The notes under the pieces were generated by a model. It made no database searches, had not been told where the DNA came from, and saw nothing but the letters and a program-made list of their open reading frames with translations. Shown here in pieces: positions 15,853 through 24,409 of a stretch of 64,000 nt of DNA (position 1 is its first letter; each line of letters starts with the position of its first letter). This stretch comes from Microbacterium sp. 11MF. GTDB taxonomy: Bacteria > Actinomycetota > Actinomycetes > Actinomycetales > Microbacteriaceae. The position numbers were made by a program, and so were the translations under genes. The stretch covers positions 310,001 through 374,000 of the forward strand of contig NZ_KB911460.1 in the NCBI RefSeq assembly GCF_000383475.1. Reading direction: 5' to 3'.

Positions 15853-18359
15853 GCGCGCGCACCCATCAGCTCGACGAGCGACAGCTCGGTCATCGACACC
15901 GCCGGCGGGCCGGCCTCGAAGTGCAGGTCGCCGATCGCGTCCGAGAGCTGCTCCAGCTGAGCGCGGACGCCCTCGAGCCCGTCGACGAGCCGCTCGCGGC
16001 GTCCCCCGACGACCGCCGTCATCTCGAGCACCTCGATCTCGGCGAGCTCGGTCTCGAGCTGGTCAAGCAGACGCTCCGCACGCGACGAGCCGGTCGAGGC
16101 GGGCATGGCGGCCAGGTGGCCGCGCAGGGTCTGCAGCGAGAACGCGAGCGAACGAGGGTTGCCGCGGTCGAGCAGCAGCAGCTCGGCGACATCGGCCGCT
16201 CGCATCGCACCGCGGTAGCGGCGGCGGTGCGTCACGACGCTCTCGGCCGTCAGCAGCAGCGATTCGAGCACTTCGCGGTCGGTTCGCGGACTGCGACTGG
16301 CCGACAACGCCGACGACAGCAGGGTCGTCAGTTGCAGGCCGCGCTCCAGGTAGCGACCGGCCTCCATCATGTGCCAGCCGGGGTCGCGGATCATGTTGGC
16401 CGTCACGCCGTAGAGAGACAGCATCGAGGCGAGCATCCGTCCCGCGGACTCCGCCGTCCGGTGCGGATGCGGCGCGGTCCGGAGCGCGCGCACCGCGCGC
16501 TCGATGTTCGAGAAGACGCGCCAGGTGTCGCCTGAGAGCTGATCGCGCACCCCCTCCATGGCGTCGCGGAGGCGCGCGATCGAGTGCGCCGCCGATCCGG
16601 GACGCGCGGCATCCAGCAGCAGCGACCGGAACTCCGCCTCGGGTTCGCTCGCCCGCGTGCCGGCGAGGGTGTGTATCGCTGCGAGCAGCACCCGCACGCT
16701 CTCGCCCGCCTGGCCAGCCCGGTGGGCGCCGGGCTGGTCGAGCGCCGCCTGAGTCGAGATCACGAGACGCAGGAGATCCTCGGCGCGCTCGGCGTAGCGG
16801 CCCGTCCAGAACAGGTCCGACAGCGCGCGCGGCGCGAGGGTCGGGTCGCTTCTGGTCGTCGGCAGGGATGCCACGTCGACGATCCCCTGGTCGGCCTCCG
16901 CCTCGTCCGACTTCAACACCCACACGTCCTTCGTGACGGGGGCCGACTCGGGTGCGGTCCGCACCGTCGCCAGGCCGCCGACGAGCGGACGGTACGTCGA
17001 CCCGAAGCGGATCGCGAAACCCCGCAGGGTGACGGGCAGAGCGGATGCCGCGCCACGGGCATCCCACACCGGGACCTGCGACAGGGCCAGCTGCTCGACC
17101 GCGGCGAACCGGTGCGGCTCGCGCGCCAGGCGGGCGCGCAGCTCGGGGTCGGCCGCGTCGAGGCGGCGACGGGGGTCGTCGATGTGGCGCAGTTCGAGCG
17201 TCGGGTCGCCGGCGGTCAGGCGCGGGAGGGCGTCGGCACGGGCGTCGGGGTCGCCGAGCCACCATGCGGGGACGGACGGCAGGCGCAGCTGCTCGCCGAG
17301 GAGCCGTTCGCAGACGGCGGGCAGGTAGGGGAGGAGCGCGGGGTTCTCGAGTACCCCGGCGCCGAGTCCGTTGACGACGCGCACGTGCCCGCGGCGCACC
17401 GCTTCGGCGAGGCCCGCGACGCCGAGCCGCGATCCCGAGCGGAGTTCGAGCGGGTCGCACCACTCGGCATCCACCCGTCGGAGGATGACGTCGACGCGCT
17501 CGCGCGGGGCGCGCTGCGGCCAGCCGGCGGGCTTCATCCACACCGCGCCGTCACGGACGACGAGGTCGCTGCCCTGTACGAGAGGGAAGCCGAGCGCGTT
17601 GGCGAGGAAGGCCTGATCGAACGCGGTCTCGGACAGCGGGCCGGGGGAGAGGACGACGATGCGGGGACTGCTCGCCCCCTCGGGGGCCGCGGCGATCAGC
17701 GCGGCACGGAGGGCGGCGAAGTAGGGGTCCATGCGGTGCAGGGTGCCCTCGTCGAGCAGGTCGGGCAGCACCTGCGAGATCACGCGCCGGTTCTCGGCGG
17801 CGTACCCGAGGCCCGACGGCGCCTGCACGCGGTCGGCGAGCACGTGCCAGTCGCCGGCGGCGTCGCGACCGAGGTCGGTCGCCGAGAGCAGCAGGTCGGG
17901 CGGCGGGTTCTCGTCGCCGGCGCGCGCCATCGCGCGGAGGAACCCGGCGTGACCGAGGATGACCGCGGCCGGCACGATCCGCTCGTGCAGCACGACCTGC
18001 GGCCCGTAGAGGTCGGCGAGGAGGGCGTTCAGCAGCTCGGCGCGCTGCGCGAGGCCGACGTCGAGGCGTGCCCAGCCCGCGGCATCCAGGACGAAGGGCA
18101 TCGGGTCGAGTTGCCACGGTCGCAGGTCGTCTCCCGCACGTGCGTACGAGACGCCGTCGTCGGCGAGGAACCGCGAGATCTCGCCGTCGACGCGTTCGAG
18201 CTCTTCGCGGGTGAGGCCCAGGGCGAGCGAGGCGAGCCCCTGCCAGGCGGGACGCAGTGCGCCGTCGCCGTCGACGACCTCGTCGTAGCGTGGCGCTGTC
18301 GACGCGAGCGACAGCGTCGGTTGCGACACGGCCGCGGCATAGTCACGGAGCACACTCAC
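15849..18359 (-). CDS. circularly permuted ATP-grasp protein fused to alpha-E domain
   Basis: An 836-residue fusion. Residues 1 to about 500 form a circularly permuted ATP-grasp ligase-like domain (SYARAGDDLRPWQLDPMPF, LADRVQAPSGLGYAAENRRV, VNGLGAGVLENPALLPYLP, VWVLKSD). The rest is an alpha-E all-helical domain starting at ALSDLFWTGRYAERAEDLLR. In many genomes these are separate genes; here they are one. It is coupled to the transglutaminase-like gene. GTG at 18359 is chosen because GGAAGGTGA sits at ideal distance; a longer start at 18392 lacks such a site. The pair is thought to be a peptide-bond-forming system of unknown product (family knowledge, no proven reaction). Confidence 0.87.
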   Translation of the reverse strand: MSVLRDYAAAVSQPTLSLASTAPRYDEVVDGDGALRPAWQGLASLALGLTREELERVDGEISRFLADDGVSYARAGDDLRPWQLDPMPFVLDAAGWARLDVGLAQRAELLNALLADLYGPQVVLHERIVPAAVILGHAGFLRAMARAGDENPPPDLLLSATDLGRDAAGDWHVLADRVQAPSGLGYAAENRRVISQVLPDLLDEGTLHRMDPYFAALRAALIAAAPEGASSPRIVVLSPGPLSETAFDQAFLANALGFPLVQGSDLVVRDGAVWMKPAGWPQRAPRERVDVILRRVDAEWCDPLELRSGSRLGVAGLAEAVRRGHVRVVNGLGAGVLENPALLPYLPAVCERLLGEQLRLPSVPAWWLGDPDARADALPRLTAGDPTLELRHIDDPRRRLDAADPELRARLAREPHRFAAVEQLALSQVPVWDARGAASALPVTLRGFAIRFGSTYRPLVGGLATVRTAPESAPVTKDVWVLKSDEAEADQGIVDVASLPTTRSDPTLAPRALSDLFWTGRYAERAEDLLRLVISTQAALDQPGAHRAGQAGESVRVLLAAIHTLAGTRASEPEAEFRSLLLDAARPGSAAHSIARLRDAMEGVRDQLSGDTWRVFSNIERAVRALRTAPHPHRTAESAGRMLASMLSLYGVTANMIRDPGWHMMEAGRYLERGLQLTTLLSSALSASRSPRTDREVLESLLLTAESVVTHRRRYRGAMRAADVAELLLLDRGNPRSLAFSLQTLRGHLAAMPASTGSSRAERLLDQLETELAEIEVLEMTAVVGGRRERLVDGLEGVRAQLEQLSDAIGDLHFEAGPPAVSMTELSLVELMGARA

Positions 18360-18445
18360 GGGGTCACCTTCCTGGGTCAAGCGTAGGGGCACGCGACCGG
18401 TCGATCCGCGCGTGCGACCGGTCGCACGCGAATACAGTGGGACGC

Positions 18446-18958
18446 ATGACGGGACCGGACTCCACCTTCACCGTCCGCCCCGCGCGGACATCCGACGTCC
18501 CCCGCATCCAAGAGCTCCTCGAGCCGTGGGTTCAGCGGCGCATCCTGCTCGGCAAGGAGCGCGTCACCCTCTACGAGACCGTCCAGGAGTTCGTCGTCGC
18601 CGAGGCAGGCGACCGTCTCGTGGGATGCGGCGCCCTCCACGTGATGTGGGAGGACCTCGGCGAGATCCGCACGCTCATCGTGGCCGACGACTGGCTGCAC
18701 CGCGGGGTCGGCGGGGCCGTCGTCGACCTGCTCGAGGAGAACGCGCGGGCGCTCGGTCTCAGCCGGCTGTTCTGCCTCACCTTCGAGGTGCCCTTCTTCT
18801 CACGCCGCGGGTTCGCGGAGATCGGCGAACAGGTCGTCGACCCCGATGTCTATTCGCAGCTGCTCCGCAGCGCCGACGAGGGCGTCGCCGAGTTCCTCGA
18901 CCTCGCGCACGTGAAGCCCAACACCCTGGGCAACACCCGCATGCTCAAGCAGTTGTAG
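18446..18958 (+). CDS. amino-acid N-acetyltransferase (ArgA-like, short GNAT form)
   Basis: A 170-residue GNAT protein resembling the short actinobacterial N-acetylglutamate synthases. Landmarks are VRPARTSDVPRIQELLEPW at the N terminus, GCGALHVMWEDLGEIRTLIV, the coenzyme A loop DWLHRGVGGAVVDLL, and FCLTFEVPFFSRRGF. It would make N-acetylglutamate, first intermediate of arginine biosynthesis, without the kinase-like domain of classical ArgA. It stands alone, divergent from the ATP-grasp gene. The symbol is withheld because activity on glutamate versus glutamine cannot be told from sequence. Confidence 0.8.
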   Translation: MTGPDSTFTVRPARTSDVPRIQELLEPWVQRRILLGKERVTLYETVQEFVVAEAGDRLVGCGALHVMWEDLGEIRTLIVADDWLHRGVGGAVVDLLEENARALGLSRLFCLTFEVPFFSRRGFAEIGEQVVDPDVYSQLLRSADEGVAEFLDLAHVKPNTLGNTRMLKQL

Positions 18959-19004
18959 GCGCGCCGGACGGTCCACCGCCGAGGCCGCGCTTACCCTGGG
19001 ACGC

Positions 19005-19733
19005 GTGAGCAGCCAGACCCCTCGTCGTCGGCCGTCGCCGGCCGTGTACCGACGACGTCGGCTCGCCGTGCTGCTGCTCGCCGTGCTCATCGTCGGCGGC
19101 ATCGTCGCGCTCGTCGTGGGTCAGCCCTGGCGGGCGATGACGGATGCCGCATCGCGGCCCTCCGGCGTAGGGGCGGCATCCGCCGGCCCGACCGCGTCGT
19201 CCGACGCGCCGCTGCCGGCGGCGACGGGTGTCACCCCCGCACCGTCGGGTACGCCGAGCCCGCGCGTCACCTCGTCGGCGGATGGCGACACCGGTGCGCC
19301 CGGTGACGACGACGGCGGGAGTGCGAGTGACGTGCCCGCCTGCACGACCGGCGATGTGACGGTCACCGCCACCACCGACAAGACGTCCTACGGCACGGGT
19401 GAGCTGCCGAAGCTCTCGATCACGCTCGTCAACGACACGGACCAGCCCTGTCTCATCAACGTGGGAACGGCCGCTCAGACGTTCGAGATCACCAGCGGCA
19501 CCGATACCTGGTGGCGGTCGACGGACTGCCAGACCGAGCCGAGTGATCAGATCGTGCAGCTCGACGCGGGCAAGACCGTGAAGAGCTCGGCTCCGATCGT
19601 CTGGGACCGCACACGATCGGCCGTCGACACCTGCGACGGCGACCGACAGAAGGCCCTGCCCGGCTGGTACAACCTGGCCGTGACGATCGGGGGGATCGGC
19701 TCCGCCGAGCCGGCCTCGTTCACCCTCCGCTGA
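19005..19733 (+). CDS. membrane-anchored protein with DUF4232-like external domain
   Basis: A 242-residue protein with a basic cytoplasmic stub, one transmembrane helix (residues 20-42), a low-complexity Ala/Ser/Pro/Thr linker to about residue 105, and a C-terminal beta-sandwich domain. The latter has four cysteines (VPACTTGD, QPCLIN, TDCQTE, VDTCDGD) that could form two disulphides outside the cell. The domain resembles the DUF4232 or BsuPI type of immunoglobulin-like folds. Role unknown, probably cell-envelope. GTG start. Confidence 0.72.
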   Translation: MSSQTPRRRPSPAVYRRRRLAVLLLAVLIVGGIVALVVGQPWRAMTDAASRPSGVGAASAGPTASSDAPLPAATGVTPAPSGTPSPRVTSSADGDTGAPGDDDGGSASDVPACTTGDVTVTATTDKTSYGTGELPKLSITLVNDTDQPCLINVGTAAQTFEITSGTDTWWRSTDCQTEPSDQIVQLDAGKTVKSSAPIVWDRTRSAVDTCDGDRQKALPGWYNLAVTIGGIGSAEPASFTLR

Positions 19734-19758
19734 GCAGGGGCTCCGGCACAGCGTTTTC

Positions 19759-19772
19759 TGAGAAATTTCTCA
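19759..19772. promoter_or_regulatory. perfect 14-bp palindrome upstream of a candidate small RNA
   Basis: TGAGAAATTTCTCA is perfectly symmetric and unusually AT-rich for this genome. It lies 25 bp after a membrane-protein gene and just upstream of a structured region ending in a strong terminator. Likely an operator or core-promoter element; the cognate regulator is not identifiable. Confidence 0.5.
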
Positions 19773-19779
19773 TGAGAGA

Positions 19780-19974
19780 TGGGCTGTCCCGCGATGCTCG
19801 AGTGTGCGTACCCTGGGGTTCAGCTCACGGCGGCTCTCCTCCACTGGTCCCCAGCAGCGGAGTCCCGCTACCCCCCCAGGCGGGACGTCGGATCCCCCGG
19901 GTCGCCGGCGAGCGATGGGCCCTCTCGACTTCTCCAGTCCCCAATGGGGAGTTCGAGAGGGCCCCCTTCTTTTT
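19780..19974 (+). ncRNA. candidate small RNA with C-rich hairpin loop (6C-like)
   Basis: No coding region is credible in the 304-bp gap here. The stretch contains GTCCCGC (19862-19868) and GCGGGAC (19880-19886) enclosing a loop with seven consecutive C residues, a CTGGGG/CCCCAG long-range pair, and a further C5 run. It ends in a classic intrinsic terminator. C6-or-longer loops on two hairpins define the actinobacterial 6C RNA; here one such loop is clear and a second is doubtful. The 5' end is unknown and set from the palindrome position. Confidence 0.45.
19917..19974 (+). terminator. strong intrinsic terminator with T-tract
   Basis: GGGCCCTCTCGA (19917-19928) pairs perfectly with TCGAGAGGGCCC (19953-19964). 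An inner CTCC/GGAG pairing and the run CCTTCTTTTT follow. It is the only textbook Rho-independent terminator with a real T-tract in this neighbourhood, and it supports a discrete transcript ending here. Confidence 0.85.
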
Positions 19975-20037
19975 ATGCTCGCCGGTGTCCACGATGCGCG
20001 GATCGGCGACGCGCGGCATCCCGCTTAGGCTGAGGGG

Positions 20038-20439
20038 ATGGCCGGGAAGAAGCGCGAGAAGAAGCCGCTCGAGTTCCGCAACACCGCACTCGCCGACGCG
20101 CTCCAGACGCAGGACATGGCTGCCCTCGCGTTCGCTCTGCGGCACGGACCGACGGTCGTGCCGCTGCTGCGCCCCGGCGCCCGCGACGACCCCCGTGATT
20201 CGGGTGAGGTCTGGACGTACCGCGATCCGGCCACCGGCGACGTCGCGCTCCTCCTGTTCAGCGATGCCGCGAACAAGCCCGCATCACTGCCGCCCGGTGT
20301 CGGGCTGCAGTCTCCGGCGTGGCTGCGGGCGTTCCTCGGCACATACGGTGACGAGATCACGACCGTGTTCTTCGACATCGCCGGTCCGCACGCGATGCAG
20401 GCGTCGCCGGCCGACCTGATCGCGGCGCTCGACGCCTGA
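20038..20439 (+). CDS. SseB-like small protein
   Basis: A 133-residue soluble protein. ALADALQTQDMAALAFALRHGPTVVPLLRP followed by TGDVALLLFSDAANKPASLP and LRAFLGTYGDEITTVFFDIAGP resembles the SseB N-terminal domain fold found in many actinobacterial hypothetical proteins. No catalytic motif is seen. The ATG has TGAGGGG just before it. It sits between the candidate small RNA and radA, with which it converges. Function unknown. Confidence 0.7.
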   Translation: MAGKKREKKPLEFRNTALADALQTQDMAALAFALRHGPTVVPLLRPGARDDPRDSGEVWTYRDPATGDVALLLFSDAANKPASLPPGVGLQSPAWLRAFLGTYGDEITTVFFDIAGPHAMQASPADLIAALDA

Positions 20440-20442
20440 TCC

Positions 20443-20532
20443 GCCTCGGAAACCCGACCTGGCTCAGAAGCCCGACCCGCCTCAGAAGCCTGACCCGCCT
20501 CAGAAGCCTGACCCGCCTCAGAAGTCGGGCCG
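20443..20532. repeat. 18-bp tandem repeat abutting the 3' end of radA
   Basis: Units of the form GCCTCAGAAGCCTGACCC repeat about five times. Two central units (20479-20496 and 20497-20514) are identical, the flanking ones diverge, and the last partial unit runs into the final codons and stop of radA. Read on the radA strand each unit contains TTCTGA, the same Phe-stop as the gene end, so the array looks like repeated duplication of the radA terminus. Confidence 0.8.
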
Positions 20533-21876
20533 GTCGTCCCGCATCGGTGCGTGGTGCCGTGCTCGCTGGTTGAGGGCGTCCCGGAGCGTGCCGGCGCTCG
20601 CGTCGATGACCGCTTTGTACCCCAGTCGTGCGGCCTCGGACCGTCGCTGGTCGTGCTGGGTGACGCGGCGGATCTCGCCCGACAGGCTCAGTTCGCCGAT
20701 CGCCGCGAGCTTCGCGGGGTTCGGTCGCTCGGCTGCAGCGCTCGCGATGGCGAGGGCGATGGCCAGGTCCGCGGCCGGTTCGGTGAGACGCACCCCGCCG
20801 ACCGTGGAGACGTAGACGTCCTGGTCCGACAGCTTGATGCCGGCGCGCTTCTCGAGCACGGCGAGCACCATCGCGACACGGGCACCGTCGACACCGCTCA
20901 CGATCCGGCGCGGGTTCGGAGCCGACGTGTGGAGAGTCAGGGCCTGCACCTCGACGGGCAGCGCGCGACGACCCTCGAGGGCCACGGTCACGCACGTGCC
21001 GGGCTCGCTGGGACGCGTGCTGAGGAAGAGCGCGCTGGGATCGGGGACCTCGGCGATGCCGTCGCCGGCCATGTCGAAGCAGCCGACTTCGTCGGTGGCG
21101 CCGAAACGGTTCTTGAGCGCCCGCACGAAGCGCAGCGACGTCTGCCGGTCGCCTTCGAAGTGGCAGACGACGTCGACGAGGTGTTCGAGGATGCGCGGCC
21201 CCGCGACCTGACCGTCCTTCGTGACGTGTCCGACGATCACGACCGGCAGGTCGCGCTCTTTCGCGACGCGGATGAGGGTGGATGCCACCTCCCGCACCTG
21301 ACTCGGCTGCCCGGCCGCCCCGTCGATGAGCCCTGACGAGACGGTCTGCACCGAGTCGACGATCAGCAGGTCGGGTCGCACGTCGTCGATGTGCCCGAGC
21401 GTCGTGGCCAGGTCGGTCTCGCTGGCGAGGTAGAGCTCGTCGTGCAGCGCGCCGGTGCGTTCGGCGCGCAGGCGCACCTGGCCGAGGGATTCCTCGGCGC
21501 TGACGTAGAGGACGCGCCGCCCGGCGCGCGCGCTCTGCGCGGCGACCTCGAGCAGGAGGGTTGATTTGCCGACCCCCGGCTCGCCGGAGAGCAGGATCGC
21601 CGCGCCGGGGACGATGCCGCCGCCCAGGACGCGGTCGAACTCCCCGACGCCGCTCGAGCGGCGCGGCGTCTCACGCGTGTCGATCTCGGTGATGCGACGC
21701 GCGCTCCGTGTCGGGGCGATCGGGGTGACGGATGCCGTGATCCCCGTCTGCGTGGCGGCTTCGACGACGGTGCCCCACTGCTGGCACTCGCCACAGCGGC
21801 CGACCCACTTCGCGGTCGTCCAGCCGCACTCGGTGCAGCGGAAGGCCGCGATCGGTGCGGGTCGTCGTGAAGCCAT
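20518..21876 (-). CDS. radA: DNA repair protein RadA
   Basis: A 452-residue RecA-related branch-migration helicase used in recombinational repair. It begins with a C4 zinc finger (CTECGWTTAKWVGRCGECQQW, residues 14-34), continues with the RecA-like ATPase (Walker A GEPGVGKST near 100, LLIVDSVQTV Walker B), and has the RadA-specific KNRFG motif near 255. The C-terminal part is a Lon-protease-like domain without the catalytic serine-lysine pair. Length is normal. Located alone between an SseB-like gene and a divergent hydrolase. Confidence 0.97.
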   Translation of the reverse strand: MASRRPAPIAAFRCTECGWTTAKWVGRCGECQQWGTVVEAATQTGITASVTPIAPTRSARRITEIDTRETPRRSSGVGEFDRVLGGGIVPGAAILLSGEPGVGKSTLLLEVAAQSARAGRRVLYVSAEESLGQVRLRAERTGALHDELYLASETDLATTLGHIDDVRPDLLIVDSVQTVSSGLIDGAAGQPSQVREVASTLIRVAKERDLPVVIVGHVTKDGQVAGPRILEHLVDVVCHFEGDRQTSLRFVRALKNRFGATDEVGCFDMAGDGIAEVPDPSALFLSTRPSEPGTCVTVALEGRRALPVEVQALTLHTSAPNPRRIVSGVDGARVAMVLAVLEKRAGIKLSDQDVYVSTVGGVRLTEPAADLAIALAIASAAAERPNPAKLAAIGELSLSGEIRRVTQHDQRRSEAARLGYKAVIDASAGTLRDALNQRARHHAPMRDDRPDF

Positions 21877-21938
21877 GTCCTCAGGCTAATCGCGGCATCC
21901 GACATCGCCGGTGGGCACCGCTCTTGTTCGTCCAATGG

Positions 21939-21958
21939 ATATGCAATATATTGCGTAT
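21939..21958. promoter_or_regulatory. 20-bp palindromic operator upstream of the hydrolase
   Basis: ATATGCAATATATTGCGTAT has 9 of 10 paired positions and a perfect GCAATATATTGC core. It lies 61 bp before the hydrolase ATG in the radA-hydrolase divergent region. Its extreme AT content stands out. Such symmetry suits a MarR, HxlR or TetR dimer, but no regulator gene is adjacent. Confidence 0.6.
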
Positions 21959-22018
21959 CGCTGGCGTTACATCAACCAGACCTCGACTGGGGGTCACCGA
22001 CAGAGAAGGAAGAGACCT

Positions 22019-22711
22019 ATGACCACTGCAGACATCACCAACGTCGTCCTCGTCCACGGCGCTTTCGCGGACGGATCCGGCTGGCGCTGCGTCTACGATC
22101 TGCTCACCGCCCGCGGCTTCCGGGTGTCGATCGTGCAGAACCCGCTCACCTCGCTCGAGGCCGACGTCGCCGCGACCACGCGCGTCCTCGACCAGCAGGA
22201 CGGCCCAGCGATCCTCGTCGGCCACTCGTGGGGTGGCACCGTCATCACGCAGGCGGGGATCCACCCGAACGTGGCGGGTCTCGTGTACGTCTCGGCGCTG
22301 ATCCCCGATGCGGGGGAGTCCTCCGGTCAGCAGTACGAGGGCTTCGCCGCGACCCCCGAGTTCGTCATCGACGTGCGGGACGACGGCTACGGCTACCTCG
22401 CCCGGGATCACTTCGGTGCCGGGTTCGCCGCCGACATCGCCGAAGCGGATGCCGCCTTCCTCGCCGACAGCCAGGTGCCCGTCAACATGTCGGTCTTCGC
22501 CGAGCCCGTCACGGCGGCGGCGTGGCGCGACAAGCCGAGCTGGGCCGTCATCGCCACGGAGGACAAGGCGTTCGACCAGGCGATGCTCCAGCACATGGCC
22601 TCGCGCGCTGGAGCGCAGATCACGAACGTCCCCGGCAGCCACGCACTGTTCATCTCGCAGGCCGAGACGGTCGCTCGAGTGATCACCGATGCCGCGGGCT
22701 CCGTGCGCTGA
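22019..22711 (+). CDS. alpha/beta hydrolase
   Basis: A 230-residue alpha/beta-hydrolase fold enzyme. The oxyanion HGAF motif occurs near residue 13, the nucleophile elbow GHSWGG near 67, and the catalytic His in PGSHALF near 213; the acid is probably in ATEDKAFD. This is the short esterase-like group often annotated as aryl esterase or haloperoxidase-like and often induced by xenobiotics. GAAGGAAGA lies at good distance from the ATG. A strong palindromic operator upstream suggests tight induction. Substrate unknown. Confidence 0.88.
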   Translation: MTTADITNVVLVHGAFADGSGWRCVYDLLTARGFRVSIVQNPLTSLEADVAATTRVLDQQDGPAILVGHSWGGTVITQAGIHPNVAGLVYVSALIPDAGESSGQQYEGFAATPEFVIDVRDDGYGYLARDHFGAGFAADIAEADAAFLADSQVPVNMSVFAEPVTAAAWRDKPSWAVIATEDKAFDQAMLQHMASRAGAQITNVPGSHALFISQAETVARVITDAAGSVR

Positions 22712-22741
22712 TCCGCGCCTGCCGAATCGAGGAGGAGTCTG

Positions 22742-23392
22742 ATGAGTGTCGCCCTGTTCGCCGTCCCCCTGTGGGTCGAGCTCCTCGCCGCCGGGCTGGG
22801 CGGGCTGCAGGGCGCCCTCGTCGCGGCGGAGCACCGTCACCAGCGCATCGATGTGTTGGGCGTGCTCGTCATCGGTCTTCTCGTCGCACTCGGGGGAAGC
22901 CTGCTGCGCGACGTCGTCCTGAATCAGCCTCCCGTCGTGATCTGGCAGAACTGGTACCTGCTGGTCGCGGCGGGAGGCGCCCTGGTGGGGATGGGGCTGC
23001 GAGCCGTCGTCTCGCGGCTGACGTGGCCGCTGACCGTCCTCGACGCGATCGTCATGGGGATGTTCGGCGCCATCGGGGCGTCGAAGGCCCTGGCGCTCGA
23101 TGTCGGCCCCGTCGGCGCCGTCGTGGTCGGGGTCATCGGTGCGATCGGCGGTGGGATGCTGCGCGACGTCGCACTGAACCTGCCGTTCTCGTTCCTGCAG
23201 GTCAGCACGCTGTACGCCGTCGCCGCCGCAGCGGGGGTGACCGTGCTCGTGGTGCTGAACGCGTTCGCGGTGCCGATTCTCGTCTCCGGACTGGCCTGCA
23301 TCGCGGTCACGGTGGTCGTGCGTGTCGTCGCCGTCGCGTTCGGGTGGACGTTCCCCGAGCTTGGTTCGCTGCGACGCTCGCGCGCGGCCTGA
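22742..23392 (+). CDS. trimeric intracellular cation (TRIC)/glycine-transporter-type membrane protein
   Basis: A 216-residue protein with seven hydrophobic helices arranged as two repeats, each holding a conserved GG-x-LRD-V segment: ALGGSLLRDVVLNQPP near residue 50 and AIGGGMLRDVALNLPFSF near 136. These are the defining motifs of the UPF0126/YadS family, now regarded as prokaryotic TRIC channels and also called glycine transporter domain. Probable cation channel in the inner membrane; true substrate uncertain. Strong RBS GAGGAGG. It follows the hydrolase by 30 bp, so the two may share a transcript. Confidence 0.9.
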   Translation: MSVALFAVPLWVELLAAGLGGLQGALVAAEHRHQRIDVLGVLVIGLLVALGGSLLRDVVLNQPPVVIWQNWYLLVAAGGALVGMGLRAVVSRLTWPLTVLDAIVMGMFGAIGASKALALDVGPVGAVVVGVIGAIGGGMLRDVALNLPFSFLQVSTLYAVAAAAGVTVLVVLNAFAVPILVSGLACIAVTVVVRVVAVAFGWTFPELGSLRRSRAA

Positions 23393-23402
23393 CTCGGTCG
23401 GG

Positions 23403-24356
23403 TCAGCGCAGCGAGGCGGCAACCGCCTTCAGGGCGTCGGCGGAGCGGTGGAAGAGCGCCAGCTCGTCGTCCGAGAACGAGGTCTCGAGGATCGGGCGGG
23501 CTCCCGCGCTGCTGACGACGGAGGGCACCGAGAGTGCGACGCCGTCGACGCCCTGGAAGTCGCTCAGCACCGTCGACACGGGCATGACGGCGTGCTGGTC
23601 GCCGAGGATCGCCTCGACGATGCGTGCGCTCGACAGCCCGATCGCGTAGTTCGTCGCTCCCTTGCCGCGGATGACCGTGTAGGCGGCATCCCGCACATCG
23701 ACGGCGATGCGGTCGAGCTCCAGGGCCGTGAAGGGCGGCTGGCCGTCCAGTGGCTGCCAGTCCAGGATCGGGACGGTGCCGATCGTCGCGCGCGACCAGT
23801 GCGGGAACTCGGTGTCGCCGTGCTCGCCGACGATGTACGCGTGGACGCTCGAGGTCGACACCCCTGCGCGCTGCGCGAGCTTCCACCGCAGGCGCGACGT
23901 GTCGAGCACGGTGCCCGACGCGAAGATCCGCTCGGGCGGCAGCGCCGTGACCTCCTGGCCGATGACGGTGAGCACGTCGCACGGGTTCGTGACGATGACG
24001 TAGACGGCGTTCGGGGCGACCTCGAGCAGCTCGGGCAGCATCCGCTTCAGGATGCCGGCGTTCACCCCGGCGAGCTCGGTGCGGGTCTGCCCGGGGTTCT
24101 GCTTCGCCCCGGCGGTGATGACGACGACGTGGGAACCCGCGGCGACCGAGACGTCGGACCCGCCGGAGATGTCGCTCGACCCGGTGAACTGCGCGCCGTG
24201 GGCCAGGTCGAGGACCTCGGCCTCGACTTTCTCGGCGGCGATGTCGTAGAGGGCGACGTGCCGGGCCGATCCGCGGATCAGCGCGGCGTAGGCGACGCTC
24301 GATCCGACGGCGCCCGCGCCGACGACGGTCAGTTTCGAGTTCTCGATGACGCTCAT
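23403..24356 (-). CDS. ldh: L-lactate dehydrogenase
   Basis: A 317-residue NAD-dependent 2-hydroxyacid dehydrogenase of the LDH/MDH superfamily, interconverting pyruvate and L-lactate in the cytoplasm. The Rossmann motif VGAGAVGSSVA is at residues 12-22. QNPGQTR near 92 has Gln at the specificity position, favouring lactate over malate dehydrogenase, and GEHGDTEF near 177 holds the proton-acceptor His. DTSRLRWKLA is also typical. Starts at ATG, converges on the TRIC gene with 10 bp between stops. Confidence 0.95.
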   Translation of the reverse strand: MSVIENSKLTVVGAGAVGSSVAYAALIRGSARHVALYDIAAEKVEAEVLDLAHGAQFTGSSDISGGSDVSVAAGSHVVVITAGAKQNPGQTRTELAGVNAGILKRMLPELLEVAPNAVYVIVTNPCDVLTVIGQEVTALPPERIFASGTVLDTSRLRWKLAQRAGVSTSSVHAYIVGEHGDTEFPHWSRATIGTVPILDWQPLDGQPPFTALELDRIAVDVRDAAYTVIRGKGATNYAIGLSSARIVEAILGDQHAVMPVSTVLSDFQGVDGVALSVPSVVSSAGARPILETSFSDDELALFHRSADALKAVAASLR

Positions 24357-24409
24357 ACCGTCAGTGTGGCAGTCGACGGATGCCGGCGGCCCGGATCCAG
24401 CCGTGCAAA

